Of a stretch of DNA of 58,375 bases, positions 18,191-27,233 are shown one piece after another (position 1 is the stretch's first letter; each line of letters starts with the position of its first letter). A model generated the notes under the pieces. That model was not told where the DNA came from. It worked only from the letters and a program-made list of their open reading frames with translations, and did not search any database. Source of the stretch: Methanoregula sp. UBA247 (GTDB taxonomy: Archaea > Halobacteriota > Methanomicrobia > Methanomicrobiales > Methanospirillaceae). Where the stretch lies: positions 1 through 58,375 of the forward strand of contig DADR01000044.1 of the NCBI GenBank assembly GCA_002495055.1, given 5' to 3'. A program made the translations under genes and the position numbers.

Positions 18191-20062
18191 TCAACGGATC
18201 ATTCCTCCCGGTCTTCCCCCCGGATTGCTGCCGGGCACCGCTCCTCCGGTCAATCCCGTGCCGGCTGAGCCTGCATTCGTTACTATAGCGGACACGGTAA
18301 AACTGGTAACCTGGGTACCGGCAGTATATATTCCACCAGAGAACAGGCCGTCAGTATTCGTACCCGTTGAACTACCTCCAGAGTAAACACTATAGGTTGT
18401 ACCCTTTTCCAGTTGGGATGAGCTGAATACTATTGACTGGTATACCTTTGTCGGTACAAAGGTAAGAATTTCTTTTCCGTCTTCTGTCTCAATATGAACT
18501 GTGGTACCTGCTGCCTGTGCTGATGAAAATGTCAGCATCACCGAATACTGGGTGGAAGTTGTACCCGGAGCCTGTAGCATACCGGAGCTGCCTGCTGCAA
18601 GGAGATATCCTCCGTTCATTGCGAAGGTGCCGTCGTAATCCAGCGCCCCGTTGCCGTTGCTGGTGGGACCGTTGACGAGGACTGTTCCCCCGGTCATTGT
18701 GATGGGACCGTTCACATCGATACCATCACCGTCAGCATCGATAACAGTGTACCCGCCGCTGATGGTGAGAGAGATACCACATGTGGGATTGAATGTATTC
18801 TGGCCTGGCCGGCCCTGTAACGACGACGCGTCATTGCCACCAGCGGCGTTGATCCCGTCATCACGTGCGATAATGTGAATGGTTCCGTTACGCAGGGTAA
18901 TGGCTGCACTTTCTATTCCCTCGTAGGATTTCGTAATCCGTATGGAACCTCCGTTGATTTCAATAGTAGAATCTGCATGGATGCCGTCATCCCCGGAGGC
19001 TGCTATAATGGTGCCGCCGTTAATAGTTATGCTGCTATTCGCGTGGACCGCATCGTCTGAAGCGTCGATCATGATCGCTCCCCCGTTCATGGTGATTGAT
19101 CCCCCGCTCTTCAGTCCCTTCATGCTCGTGTCCGTAGTGCTGGCAACCGTGGTTGCTCCGCCCCGACTGCCCCATGAATCAGTAACGGCAGTGCTGCCGG
19201 TACTGTTGCCCCCACCGGTAGTCAGGGTCATTGTGCCGCCGGTGATGTTGAGATTGTTTTTTGCCTGGATTCCATCCTCTGTTACGGTGATGGTAATGGT
19301 GCCGCCCTCGATGGAGATGTATCCTTTTTCCGGATCCTCATCGTTATTGGATTGCATCCCATCACCACCAGCCTGCAGTATGATGGTTCCGTCCCTGACC
19401 GCTATGGAGTCCTTTCCCCGGATACCATCGTTGACCGAGATAACGGTGATGTGGCCGCCGGTAATCTTGAGGTCGTCTTTACACACAATCCCGTGGTTGT
19501 AGTTTGCCGTGACGGTAAGTGAACCGTTACCGTTTATCGTAAGGTCGTCCTTACTGAAAATTGCGGCATCGGGTTCATCCGATTCTGCACTCTCAAATAT
19601 ATACGAATTCCCGTCCGTCACATAATTGTCCGTGCCTTCGGCGAGCGTGATCACGGTCTTTTCGGCTTTGATCAAAGAGATCGGAGCATTCGTGGAACAC
19701 GTAATATCCACCCCGTTAAAGATGAGATTTACCGTCTCCGTATCCCCGGTATTGACAAGTATCTGTCCGTTGTTCAGCGTGCCCCGGATGCTGTACGTGC
19801 CCGCTGATGTAATGGTTACCTTCGTTCCGTCAACAACTATGCCGCCACCTTTGAACGCTACTGAGTTACCCTCCAGGGTAATTGTGGATTCTATGGAGCT
19901 GTTCCGGCTGGAATATTGATCGTCTTCGTCATATACGACTGGAATCAGGTCGGAATGACCTGCTGACGTGCCGGAAGTACTTATTGATTGCGTAATATCC
20001 AGGCAACCGGCACAGGCAATAATCAGAGTCAATGCAAGGAATGGCAGGAAAAATTTTTTCAT
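18191..20062 (-). CDS. carbohydrate-binding-domain lipoprotein (beta-helix-like)
   Basis: 623 residues with a lipobox (ACAGC, Cys20). The body is made of repeated Gly/Asp/Thr strands such as DDLTINGNGSLTVTA, NHGIVCKDDLKITGGHITV, DGIQAKNNLNITGGTMTLTT and SITINGGTIIAASGDDGIHA. These form the right-handed solenoid found in carbohydrate-binding-domain proteins that accompany CotH/VTC clusters. The C-terminus is Gly/Pro-rich. It is the last gene of a three-gene operon, seven bases after the DUF4956 gene, and so is likely a surface partner of the VTC/DUF4956 membrane module. No CotH kinase gene is seen next to it. Confidence 0.8.
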   Translation of the reverse strand: MKKFFLPFLALTLIIACAGCLDITQSISTSGTSAGHSDLIPVVYDEDDQYSSRNSSIESTITLEGNSVAFKGGGIVVDGTKVTITSAGTYSIRGTLNNGQILVNTGDTETVNLIFNGVDITCSTNAPISLIKAEKTVITLAEGTDNYVTDGNSYIFESAESDEPDAAIFSKDDLTINGNGSLTVTANYNHGIVCKDDLKITGGHITVISVNDGIRGKDSIAVRDGTIILQAGGDGMQSNNDEDPEKGYISIEGGTITITVTEDGIQAKNNLNITGGTMTLTTGGGNSTGSTAVTDSWGSRGGATTVASTTDTSMKGLKSGGSITMNGGAIMIDASDDAVHANSSITINGGTIIAASGDDGIHADSTIEINGGSIRITKSYEGIESAAITLRNGTIHIIARDDGINAAGGNDASSLQGRPGQNTFNPTCGISLTISGGYTVIDADGDGIDVNGPITMTGGTVLVNGPTSNGNGALDYDGTFAMNGGYLLAAGSSGMLQAPGTTSTQYSVMLTFSSAQAAGTTVHIETEDGKEILTFVPTKVYQSIVFSSSQLEKGTTYSVYSGGSSTGTNTDGLFSGGIYTAGTQVTSFTVSAIVTNAGSAGTGLTGGAVPGSNPGGRPGGMIR

Positions 20063-20068
20063 GACATC

Positions 20069-20653
20069 TCACTTCTTATAGGAATACGTAATTTTTATTT
20101 CTGCAACGTCCCGGAGGAAGTCGATGCTTACCACTTCATAGTCCTTGACGAGAAGTCCCGTCCTTTCGCAGAGGTCCGTAATCATCTCTTCCTTTCTCTC
20201 TTTTTTTATCAGGTCGATCTTCTCGTACTTCACATTCATCTGGGACTGTTCCTGGTTAAATCCCCATTCCCGGTCAAGGATCCAGAGGATGAGGACAATG
20301 AGGAGGTTTACGGTCAGCATCTTGTCGTACTCCGTTGATCCAAAGAGGACCGAGTTCAGGATGGGCATGGCTGCCATCACGAACAGGTAGGTCATCTCCC
20401 GAATGGGTACGGTCTCGGTTCTGTACTTGAGGATCGAGAAGAGGGCAAACAGGCCAAAACCCGCCCCAATGGATAACTCGATGCTGGTAAACAGCCCCAT
20501 GATGAAATAAATCACCGTATTGAACGCCAGGAAGGTAAAGACATAATCATTGCTTTTCCCTCTCGGGTAGTAGACCAGTCGCACGACGATAAATGCCGAC
20601 AGGATGTTGAGCAGGAATCCTGCGATAAAGAGCCCAAGGGTCTCGTCTAGCAT
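20069..20653 (-). CDS. DUF4956 membrane protein
   Basis: A 194-residue protein with four hydrophobic helices in residues about 10-125 (FIAGFLLNILSAFIVVRLVY; VFTFLAFNTVIYFIMGLF; then GAGFGLFALFSILKYRTETV, which is the family's most conserved stretch; then NLLIVLILWILD) and a soluble C-terminal half. DUF4956 genes usually sit beside VTC-type polyphosphate polymerase genes, as here, where the coding regions overlap by seven bases. The C-terminal part (LLVKDYEVVSIDFLRDVAEI) resembles the ferredoxin-like end of the family. The exact role is unknown. Confidence 0.9.
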   Translation of the reverse strand: MLDETLGLFIAGFLLNILSAFIVVRLVYYPRGKSNDYVFTFLAFNTVIYFIMGLFTSIELSIGAGFGLFALFSILKYRTETVPIREMTYLFVMAAMPILNSVLFGSTEYDKMLTVNLLIVLILWILDREWGFNQEQSQMNVKYEKIDLIKKERKEEMITDLCERTGLLVKDYEVVSIDFLRDVAEIKITYSYKK

Positions 20654-21420
20654 GATACACCGCCTCCGTTTGTGATCCGTGTGAGATAGAGCAGGTTCTC
20701 TTTGAACCGGTTATGCTTCAGCCGGGTATAGAGCAGGGAGACACCGATACAGTACTTGGAAAACGATCTCTTCTTAATACCCATCGCGTGGATTGCCTGG
20801 TGAGCCGTAGAGTTTTTTATGCCCTTTTCGTATTTGATCTCCCCAATAACAAGATCAGGATACGAGATCACGTGCTGCCCGTCATCAAATGAAATCCCCG
20901 TATCAAACGTGATACGTTCCGGGGATTCTGTTGAGACCAGGGTGAGCCTGTTGTATATCGTCCGGATTACCGGATGAAAGGTCTGGCAGTCACAGGGTAG
21001 TGCTAAACGGAGAAACTCTGCCTGTTCAGGCAGGAATCCTGCTGACGACCAGGCAGTCTTCATCCGTTTTTTTTCCGTGGAGCCCTTGTTGTCCTTCTTT
21101 TTCACTTCCAGGTATGTATCACCAGATGTGTTATAATGCCGCAGCCTCAGCTTGAAGCGGTTGCTCTTTCCATTATGGTGCTGGTTGTAACTGAGAAACG
21201 ATGGAGTATCATAATATATTGTTTCATATCTCCCGATTCTGATGTCCTGTATTTCAAGGACCCGGTATGAATCAGCAAGTGCCTGTACAAGTCTCCTGCA
21301 TTGTGAGAGTGTCATCAGGTGCTTGCTCTCCACCCGGCTCATAAGCTGGGCTTTTGTCTCTTCCAGCCCGGTGAGCGAGATGCCTTCGAAGGTACTGATG
21401 AGCGATTGCATGGCAAACAT
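20647..21420 (-). CDS. VTC-domain polyphosphate polymerase-like protein
   Basis: About 257 residues from MFAMQSL. The domain is VTC/CYTH-like: VESKHLMTLSQC (the ExK/KH start), YETIYYDTPSFL, RFKLRLRHYN (R-x-K-x-R-x-R strand), TYLEVKKKDNKG, then a conserved VKYDR-like region. Basic residues line the tunnel that handles polyphosphate in the yeast VTC4 family. A longer frame extends to 21456. However, a TATA-like AATATAATATA overlaps its first codons and lies about 26 bases before the ATG at 21420, so a leaderless start there is preferred. First gene of the VTC-DUF4956-lipoprotein operon. Confidence 0.85.
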   Translation of the reverse strand: MFAMQSLISTFEGISLTGLEETKAQLMSRVESKHLMTLSQCRRLVQALADSYRVLEIQDIRIGRYETIYYDTPSFLSYNQHHNGKSNRFKLRLRHYNTSGDTYLEVKKKDNKGSTEKKRMKTAWSSAGFLPEQAEFLRLALPCDCQTFHPVIRTIYNRLTLVSTESPERITFDTGISFDDGQHVISYPDLVIGEIKYEKGIKNSTAHQAIHAMGIKKRSFSKYCIGVSLLYTRLKHNRFKENLLYLTRITNGGGVSC

Positions 21421-21727
21421 CTGGATCTCACTACACCGGGAGTATATTATATTCACAGCTCGGTCTGAGTCCCTGTATCAATCAAAAACAGAAATAATTG
21501 AACCGGAAGGTTAACATTATCCGGATCGGGATTCCATCCAGACGCTGGCTTATTCAATCGTCCCTGTCACCGTTCTGTGGCTCTTTATCGGCTCTGGTAT
21601 GATTCGTTACGGCAGGTCAGTCCAGGATTATTTTAACTGACGGGTGGGAACCTGGCTGTTTTTGTGCAGGATCCCTGCGTTTATAAATGGGAAGACTGAC
21701 TACTTTTTTTTACCGGAGCAGTCCCCC

Positions 21728-22519
21728 ATGGAAAAAAATCCACTTCTTGTCCAGCACTACACTGCAGCAGATTATGCCGCAGCCCCGTTTTTGACCGTCA
21801 TCCTGCCGCTTGGGTCCCTGGAGAGCCACGGACCCCATCTGCCGTTTGGGACCGATGCCCTGACCGCGTACCTGCTTGCACAAGAAGTTGCAGCACACGT
21901 ACCAAAGACTGCAGTACTGCCTCCTGTCAATTACGGGATGAGCGAGTATTACCGGGATTTTTCTTTTACGGTATCGCTTAAGCCAGAGACCGAGACTGCC
22001 ATCATCCGCGACATCCTTGAATCCGTGTACCGCGAGGGGATCCGCCGGGTCTTCATCCTGAACGGGCATGACGGGAACATTCCCTCAATTGAGATTGCTG
22101 CACGGCAGGCAAAGGTGGCACACCCGGACTTCATGATTGTCGGGCTCGAGGCGTGGTGGAACATGCTCCTGCCGCTCCTGCCACCCGGTTTTTTTGAAGT
22201 CTGGAACGGTCTTGGACACGGTGGTGAGGGGGAATTATCCATCGGGCTGGCATTGTTTCCAGAGCTCTGCCAGCCGGAACATGCCAGGGGAAATGTACCG
22301 CAGCTCCCACCGAACCTGGATGTGATGTGGAAGTTTTCCGAGATCACCACCTGCGGGGCATCAGGAGACCCCAAAAAAGCTACGCGGGAGAAAGGACGCG
22401 TCATGAAAGAGACGCTGGTCATGGCTTTGGTTGAGGCCTTGCAAAACCTGGATGCTTGCGGTTGGGACTATCGTTCACCAGAAGTAAGGCAGCAGTCACA
22501 AAGGGACAATAAAAAGTGA
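21728..22519 (+). CDS. creatininase-family metal-dependent hydrolase
   Basis: About 263 residues with the creatininase metal-site motifs: LPLGSLESHGPHLPFGTDAL (Glu/His/Asp ligands), VNYGMSEYYRDF, FILNGHDGN (NGHxGN) and a later GLGHGGEGELSIGLALFP (HAGExETS-like, here GGEGELS). Family members hydrolyse cyclic amides such as creatinine, or act in cofactor synthesis (for example MftE, or ArfB on a formamidopyrimidine). ArfB-type action in F420/riboflavin formation is one possibility for a methanogen, but it is not shown by sequence. The start is chosen at ATG 21728, with CGGAG nine bases upstream. Confidence 0.85.
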   Translation: MEKNPLLVQHYTAADYAAAPFLTVILPLGSLESHGPHLPFGTDALTAYLLAQEVAAHVPKTAVLPPVNYGMSEYYRDFSFTVSLKPETETAIIRDILESVYREGIRRVFILNGHDGNIPSIEIAARQAKVAHPDFMIVGLEAWWNMLLPLLPPGFFEVWNGLGHGGEGELSIGLALFPELCQPEHARGNVPQLPPNLDVMWKFSEITTCGASGDPKKATREKGRVMKETLVMALVEALQNLDACGWDYRSPEVRQQSQRDNKK

Positions 22520-22559
22520 TGAACTCAAAAGGGGAAGGGATCAACAGATACAGCCCAAA

Positions 22560-22606
22560 AAACATTGATTTTTATGAATAATCCTCCCGGTTCGGTCACC
22601 AGGTTA
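22560..22606 (+). repeat. dispersed repeat family, copy 8 (weak)
   Basis: A degraded copy with AACATTGATTTTTATGAATA, then CGGTTCGGTCACCAGG. It keeps the spacing between the hairpin half and the GGTTCGGTC core but has lost the right end. It follows the creatininase stop by 41 bases. Confidence 0.4.
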
Positions 22607-22762
22607 TTGAAAAATGAACATCAGTTTGTTTGGTCATCTTGTGATCCTCATGGGAATGATAATTGGTAAAAAAATTCAATTTTTCCGGTAATTTCCTTAC
22701 GAACAGGAAATCACCGGTGCAGGTGTTGGAAAGTCCAATAAGACAATCCCTGCCACGGCCTG

Positions 22763-23389
22763 TTATACTGCTATCAGCTGATCAGGAAACTGAACTGATT
22801 TTTCTCCAGAAGTTACCCGGGTTTTCAAAGTCAGGGTTTCACCGATACATTTGGTCGCAAAAGCACCGCAATCCGCATTAATAGTAATAGGTTCCGTCTT
22901 CGATTGTCCTCCGGCAATATCACCGACACACTGTTGAAGAATAGCTACCCCGTTCAGGTTGATGATCTCATTTCTGCTATTGTGCATACTGACTTCAATA
23001 CATACGTTATGGGCAGTTGCATAACCGGCATTGGTAATCGATGCATCCAGCTGTCGGCAGGTTAACCCGCAGATTGAAGGACTTCCCGAAAGCAGAATGA
23101 AATCGACCGGCACTGATGGTGTCGCTTGAGTTTGTTGAACTGTTTGGGCTTCTGTCGGTCGGGTAGTTTTCGTGATTTCAGGGGTGTCAGAATAAGATAC
23201 TGTCGTCAGTTGAGATGTGTTATTGTGTATTACTGCAGGTTTTAAGGTTGCACTGTCTGCGGGCAATTGCAAAAATACGATGGCAATGACAGCGATTGCG
23301 AGCAACGCGACTACTATCCCGATTATCAGCGGATTCTTATTTTCCGGAATTCCAAATCTATCCGGTTCTTTGATTTCTTCATCTGTCAC
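22763..23389 (-). CDS. membrane-anchored extracytoplasmic protein, cysteine-containing
   Basis: 208 residues. A short cytoplasmic head is followed by a single helix (residues about 19-42, PLIIGIVVALLAIAVIAIVF), a Thr/Pro/Gln linker (about 60-92) and a beta-rich domain. The domain has Cys pairs (SICGLTCRQL; CIEVSM; ILQQCVGDI; ADCGAFATKCIG), suggesting disulphides outside the cell. The pattern NAGYATAHNVCIEV resembles CARDB-like domains. Function unknown. Confidence 0.65.
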   Translation of the reverse strand: MTDEEIKEPDRFGIPENKNPLIIGIVVALLAIAVIAIVFLQLPADSATLKPAVIHNNTSQLTTVSYSDTPEITKTTRPTEAQTVQQTQATPSVPVDFILLSGSPSICGLTCRQLDASITNAGYATAHNVCIEVSMHNSRNEIINLNGVAILQQCVGDIAGGQSKTEPITINADCGAFATKCIGETLTLKTRVTSGEKSVQFPDQLIAV

Positions 23390-23561
23390 GGCTCCCCTCC
23401 AGATATTGGTAGAATGGGTAGTGAAAGGATAATAATATAACAGGATGTAGCTGGATATCCCTTCTTTTTTTTGGTTTGATCCTGTATACCAGCTGCCTCT
23501 CTTTTAGCTTCGCTGCCCGGGGTTCGATATCTTCATATATCTGTATTACTGATCGGAAAGT

Positions 23562-23756
23562 ATGCAAGATATTGTGGGTAGCAAGAAAATGGAGAACGGC
23601 ATTGTGGTTTTCTGGATGGAAAAAGAAGAAAAAAAGTATGAATCTTTCAATTATTCTGAATTGATAGATATGAAGATCAATGCGCTCGATTTGCTGGATC
23701 GTCCTAAGTCATACAAGGTTGATGTGCCCGGCCATAAACTGATTGTTAAAAAATAA
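23562..23756 (+). CDS. small conserved-looking hypothetical protein
   Basis: 64 residues, rich in Lys and Glu, with a beta-alpha pattern (NGIVVFWMEKEEKKYESFNY and a C-terminal GHKLIVKK). There is a GGAAAG before the ATG. It is not antisense to a confident gene and converges with the kinase gene. No family recognised. Confidence 0.5.
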   Translation: MQDIVGSKKMENGIVVFWMEKEEKKYESFNYSELIDMKINALDLLDRPKSYKVDVPGHKLIVKK

Positions 23757-23793
23757 TCCACTTTTTTGTTTTTTTTAAAGAACCGTTCTTTTT

Positions 23794-25695
23794 TTAATGG
23801 GGGCTGGTGAACCGGTACGCACCCTCGGGCACACGGATTTCAAAACGTGCACCTTTCCCGAAAGTACCAGTCTCCCGGATGGAGATTTCGGTAATGGACA
23901 TAATCTCCCGTGACAGGTGCATGTCAAGACCGGAATTCTGGACGAGCTGTCGGTTAAATATCGTCTCTTTTGCATCCGGGGGGATGCCGATACTGTCATC
24001 CTCGCAGATCACGAGCAGTTCCTCGAATGACTCCTCACAGAAGAAACGGATCATGCTTGTCTTCCCACCATGTCTGGTGGCATTATCAATGAGGTGAAAA
24101 AAAACATTTTCAATTACTCTGTCCGCATAGATCTCTACACCATCAGTTTCCACGGACAGGGTAACCGATCCCAACCGCACACGAGCTGCTGCCATTTTAA
24201 TTGTTTTACTGAGATTGAACCACGCCGGGGGCTGGATCCCGATATTCTGGTAATCCCGGGTGTACGTAATCAGGTTCTGGATGGCGTTTGCCGCTGCCAG
24301 CTCCTTGTCCAGAAAGGTGAGCAGGAACGGAGTGAACCGTAGAGGGGGGTCGCGAATTTGCTCTCTTGAGAGTTCGATATAGCCTTTTACAACCGTTAAA
24401 TGATTGAGAATTTCGTGGCGGGTAATGAAATTAAAAGAATTCAGTTTGGTATTGGCCTTCTGGAGAGCATCCTCTTCACGGGTTTTATTGGTAATGTCCA
24501 TGAGCGATACAACCCTCTTTTTGGTATCGGGTATGGGGGTAATCGTGAGAAAACCGTTGCGTAAATACCCGTCATAGCGGATAAACTGGAATTCTTTGTT
24601 TGCTTTTTCCCCATACGGGTTTATCCGGCATTCATGCTCGTATACCTGTAATCGTTCGAGGTCTTTTGGAGCAACGAATTCTGTCAGTTTTTTCTTCCCT
24701 TCAATTTCATCCCTTACATAACCAATAATCTTTTCAAATTCAGGATTAAGGTAGGAGATGGTTTCATCTTCTTCGATAATTGCTATCGCGGACCCGGAAT
24801 TTTCCAGTATGGTCCGGTATCTCGACTCGGAAACCTTAAGTGCGATTTCCTGTTGCCTGAGTCCGGTCACATCCGTGATCGATTCTATTGCACCGGCAGG
24901 TTTCCCGGACTCATCAAAAATGGGGGAAGCAATTTCCCGAATGACCCGGGAGGGTTCTTCTGATAACGTCACCGTTATTTCTGCGGAGAGAGTATTTCCG
25001 GTCCACTCTATGCCGGTGTAACCTGCATCCTCGATTTCGATATCCGAAGCAAAAATCAGGTCAATAATCATCGGGCGACGGTCACAAAAGAAGGGAACAG
25101 AATATTCATGGTTACCCTTTCCAAGGATATCCATACCCAAACCCCCGGTCAACTCCTCGATTGCCCGGTTCCAGGCAATTACTTTACCAAAACGGTCTAT
25201 TGCAAACGTTGCTTCAGGAATATTATAGATAACTCCTGACATCTGCTGGTTATTGAACTGGCATGCATCTTCAGCCGGCTTCTCTCCGGTAATATCCCCC
25301 AGGGTAAAAATGTATTTCTGTGTCCTTGGGATGAGCCCCACAGTGAGTGCTGCGTCATGGTTTCCTTTTTTCTTATCTACAAACACAAAAGAATACGGCT
25401 CGGGGACATTTCCTTTCTTTTTTATTCTCTCGGAAAGGTATTTCTTCAGGTTATCGACATCATCAGGTGCAACAAACTCCATCCAGGTTTTTTTCCCCTC
25501 AATTTCCTTACGGTTGTACCCGCTCATCTCCTGAAATTTTCGGTTAGCCAGGGAGATGGTCGCATTTTTCTCAACGATAATGGTTGGCAGGGCTGTATAT
25601 TCGAAAATAGCACGGTAGGGTTTTTCAGATGGTGCCAGCTCGGGTAGTACCGGACTTTTCTTCTTTTTTTGGGGGGTGGGGTTCTTTGCTGCCAT
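23794..25695 (-). CDS. PAS-domain sensor histidine kinase
   Basis: 633 residues, no membrane helix. Three PAS/PAC units: about 25-140 (FEYTALPTIIVEKNATISLA), about 150-285 and about 288-405 (ILENSGSAIAIIEEDETISY). A phosphoacceptor helix follows (FNFITRHEILNHLTVVKGYI, H-box around residue 423), then a HATPase domain with N-box VIENVFFHLIDNATRHG. The G1 box reads EDDSIGIP where DDGxGI is usual, so the first Gly is Ser, and the G2 box is GLDMHLSREIM. ATP binding may be altered, but similar variants occur in methanogen kinases. It shares the IEGKK..EFVAP linker in PAS1 and PAS3, a sign of internal duplication. No receiver gene is adjacent. Confidence 0.85.
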   Translation of the reverse strand: MAAKNPTPQKKKKSPVLPELAPSEKPYRAIFEYTALPTIIVEKNATISLANRKFQEMSGYNRKEIEGKKTWMEFVAPDDVDNLKKYLSERIKKKGNVPEPYSFVFVDKKKGNHDAALTVGLIPRTQKYIFTLGDITGEKPAEDACQFNNQQMSGVIYNIPEATFAIDRFGKVIAWNRAIEELTGGLGMDILGKGNHEYSVPFFCDRRPMIIDLIFASDIEIEDAGYTGIEWTGNTLSAEITVTLSEEPSRVIREIASPIFDESGKPAGAIESITDVTGLRQQEIALKVSESRYRTILENSGSAIAIIEEDETISYLNPEFEKIIGYVRDEIEGKKKLTEFVAPKDLERLQVYEHECRINPYGEKANKEFQFIRYDGYLRNGFLTITPIPDTKKRVVSLMDITNKTREEDALQKANTKLNSFNFITRHEILNHLTVVKGYIELSREQIRDPPLRFTPFLLTFLDKELAAANAIQNLITYTRDYQNIGIQPPAWFNLSKTIKMAAARVRLGSVTLSVETDGVEIYADRVIENVFFHLIDNATRHGGKTSMIRFFCEESFEELLVICEDDSIGIPPDAKETIFNRQLVQNSGLDMHLSREIMSITEISIRETGTFGKGARFEIRVPEGAYRFTSPH

Positions 25696-26266
25696 AGATA
25701 CTCGTTTTTAAGATATCAGAGAAGAGCCTGTATTTTTATAAATACGTCTTCCCCCGGATCTCCCAGATGCCGGGAAAAATTCCCTTTCTCGTCACATGTA
25801 GGTAGACGTTCTGCTATAATTATTTATTTAAAAAAAATGGGGTACCATGGGAGCGGGGATCTCCCATTTTTATCAAAATCCGCAAAATTTTTCGATGGCA
25901 TGTCCGGATACTTCTGGATTGGAAAGCCGATGCATAACCCATCCATCCTTTTTAAAAACACTAACCAGGGTGGCCTCCCCACATAATAAACGGGCGAATA
26001 CGTGCATGGCACTAAAAAACCAAAGCGAAATTCCAGGTCATGGTCCTCGCGCGTAATGTGAAGTCTGTTTTCGCTTACCGTGCTACAACCACGATAAACC
26101 TATGCTGACTGATTATGGCTCTATTTTTCATTCTGAACTTTCCGGAACAATTGCTTTAAAATCGAAAAGCGGACAGACCATCTGGTTTTTATTGAACTGT
26201 AGCCACCCTTAATGCCAAAAAGGATGTACCTACAACCAGCGGCATCTGCCGGTTGGAGGAGGAGAA
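25696..26266. other. gene-free intergenic stretch
   Basis: 571 bases without a credible gene. It holds the hairpin listed at 25847. An imperfect hairpin (CCAGCGGCA/TGCCGGTTGG) lies just before the strong SD GGAGGAGG of the DUF5667 gene and may affect its translation. Confidence 0.5.
25847..25872 (+). terminator. hairpin with T-run, terminator-like
   Basis: A perfect 7-bp stem ATGGGAG-7-CTCCCAT is followed by TTTTT. It could end a short transcript on the + strand, though no gene lies directly upstream on that strand, so its role is unclear. Confidence 0.35.
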
Positions 26267-27064
26267 ATGAAAAAAACGCAGGTTATTCGGGTTGGAACAG
26301 TGTTAATAGCACTGCTCTGCATCATGGGAACCGTTGCAGCACTGGACGATAATCCAGCGGGTTCACAGGACATGGGTGACAATTCAGAGAATATTGCGCC
26401 GTACACTGGTCCCATAGGCGCAGAGAGTCCCCTGCACGGGCTGAAGATTGCCATGGAAAACCTTGACGAGACGTTCACGTTCAACGATACTCAGCGGGTG
26501 GAAAAGCAGGTCGACCATGCAAGACTCCGCATTGCTGAAGTCAGGAGGGAACTGGATTTCAACCGCACCAATACTGCAGAACGGGTGCTTGAGCTGTACT
26601 GGGAGAAACTGAACATGACCGGGAGATCCTTAACCTCCTTCGCATCCAATGCAACCGGGCTGCTGCACGCACAGGAAATGATAGCCCGACACCAGACCGT
26701 CCTTGCAAATCTCTCGCTCCAGTACCCGAACAATACAGGTCTTGCCCGGGCCTACAACAACAGTCTTTTCCTTGAACAGAAGTTTGAACAGAAGACAGAA
26801 ATGAAATTCGCCCGCTTTGTCGAAAAGAATAACAAAACAATCTTCAAAGCGGTGAAACTGCAGATTAGTCAGCAGAACCGAACACCTGATGACACCGATT
26901 CGGCGCAAAAAACCACAGACCAGGGCAGAAACAAGGTCCAGGAAAGGATTAAAGAACAACAGGAGGGGAGGGAGATTAACGAGACGATCACCCCCCGGTC
27001 CTCACAAAAGGATAACACACCCCCGATACAGAAGAAGAACAAGGATTCAAAAGATCAGGGATAA
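26267..27064 (+). CDS. DUF5667 secreted protein
   Basis: 265 residues. A signal segment ending TVAALDD is followed by the DUF5667 pattern GPIGAESPLHGLKIAMENLD, then ETFTFNDTQRVEKQVDHARLRI and an array of amphipathic helices (about residues 65-200) with many NxT/NxS sites. The C-terminal tail is Lys/Gln/Asp-rich and probably disordered. The family is common in methanogens, often beside membrane-tethered regulators; its function is unknown. A strong SD (GGAGGAG) precedes the ATG. The next gene is a membrane-tethered regulator on the same strand. Confidence 0.85.
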   Translation: MKKTQVIRVGTVLIALLCIMGTVAALDDNPAGSQDMGDNSENIAPYTGPIGAESPLHGLKIAMENLDETFTFNDTQRVEKQVDHARLRIAEVRRELDFNRTNTAERVLELYWEKLNMTGRSLTSFASNATGLLHAQEMIARHQTVLANLSLQYPNNTGLARAYNNSLFLEQKFEQKTEMKFARFVEKNNKTIFKAVKLQISQQNRTPDDTDSAQKTTDQGRNKVQERIKEQQEGREINETITPRSSQKDNTPPIQKKNKDSKDQG

Positions 27065-27233
27065 ACTAAGACTATGACGGAGATTTCTCTCATAATCATC
27101 CCCTGTTTTGCGGACAGCGGCCGGTTCCAAAGAGGATCTGGATCCAATAACCAGATACGGGGTCAATGAAATGTCTCAATATTTTTATCAGGCAGCAGGA
27201 TAATAATCAACAGGCTATCTGCAGGAGTTTGCA

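Noticed and set aside
21515..21643. Short hydrophobic frame (LAYSIVPVTVLWLFIGSGMI) after the VTC promoter
   Set aside because: No start codon and only about 35 codons; could be the tail of a lost membrane protein, but evidence is too thin.
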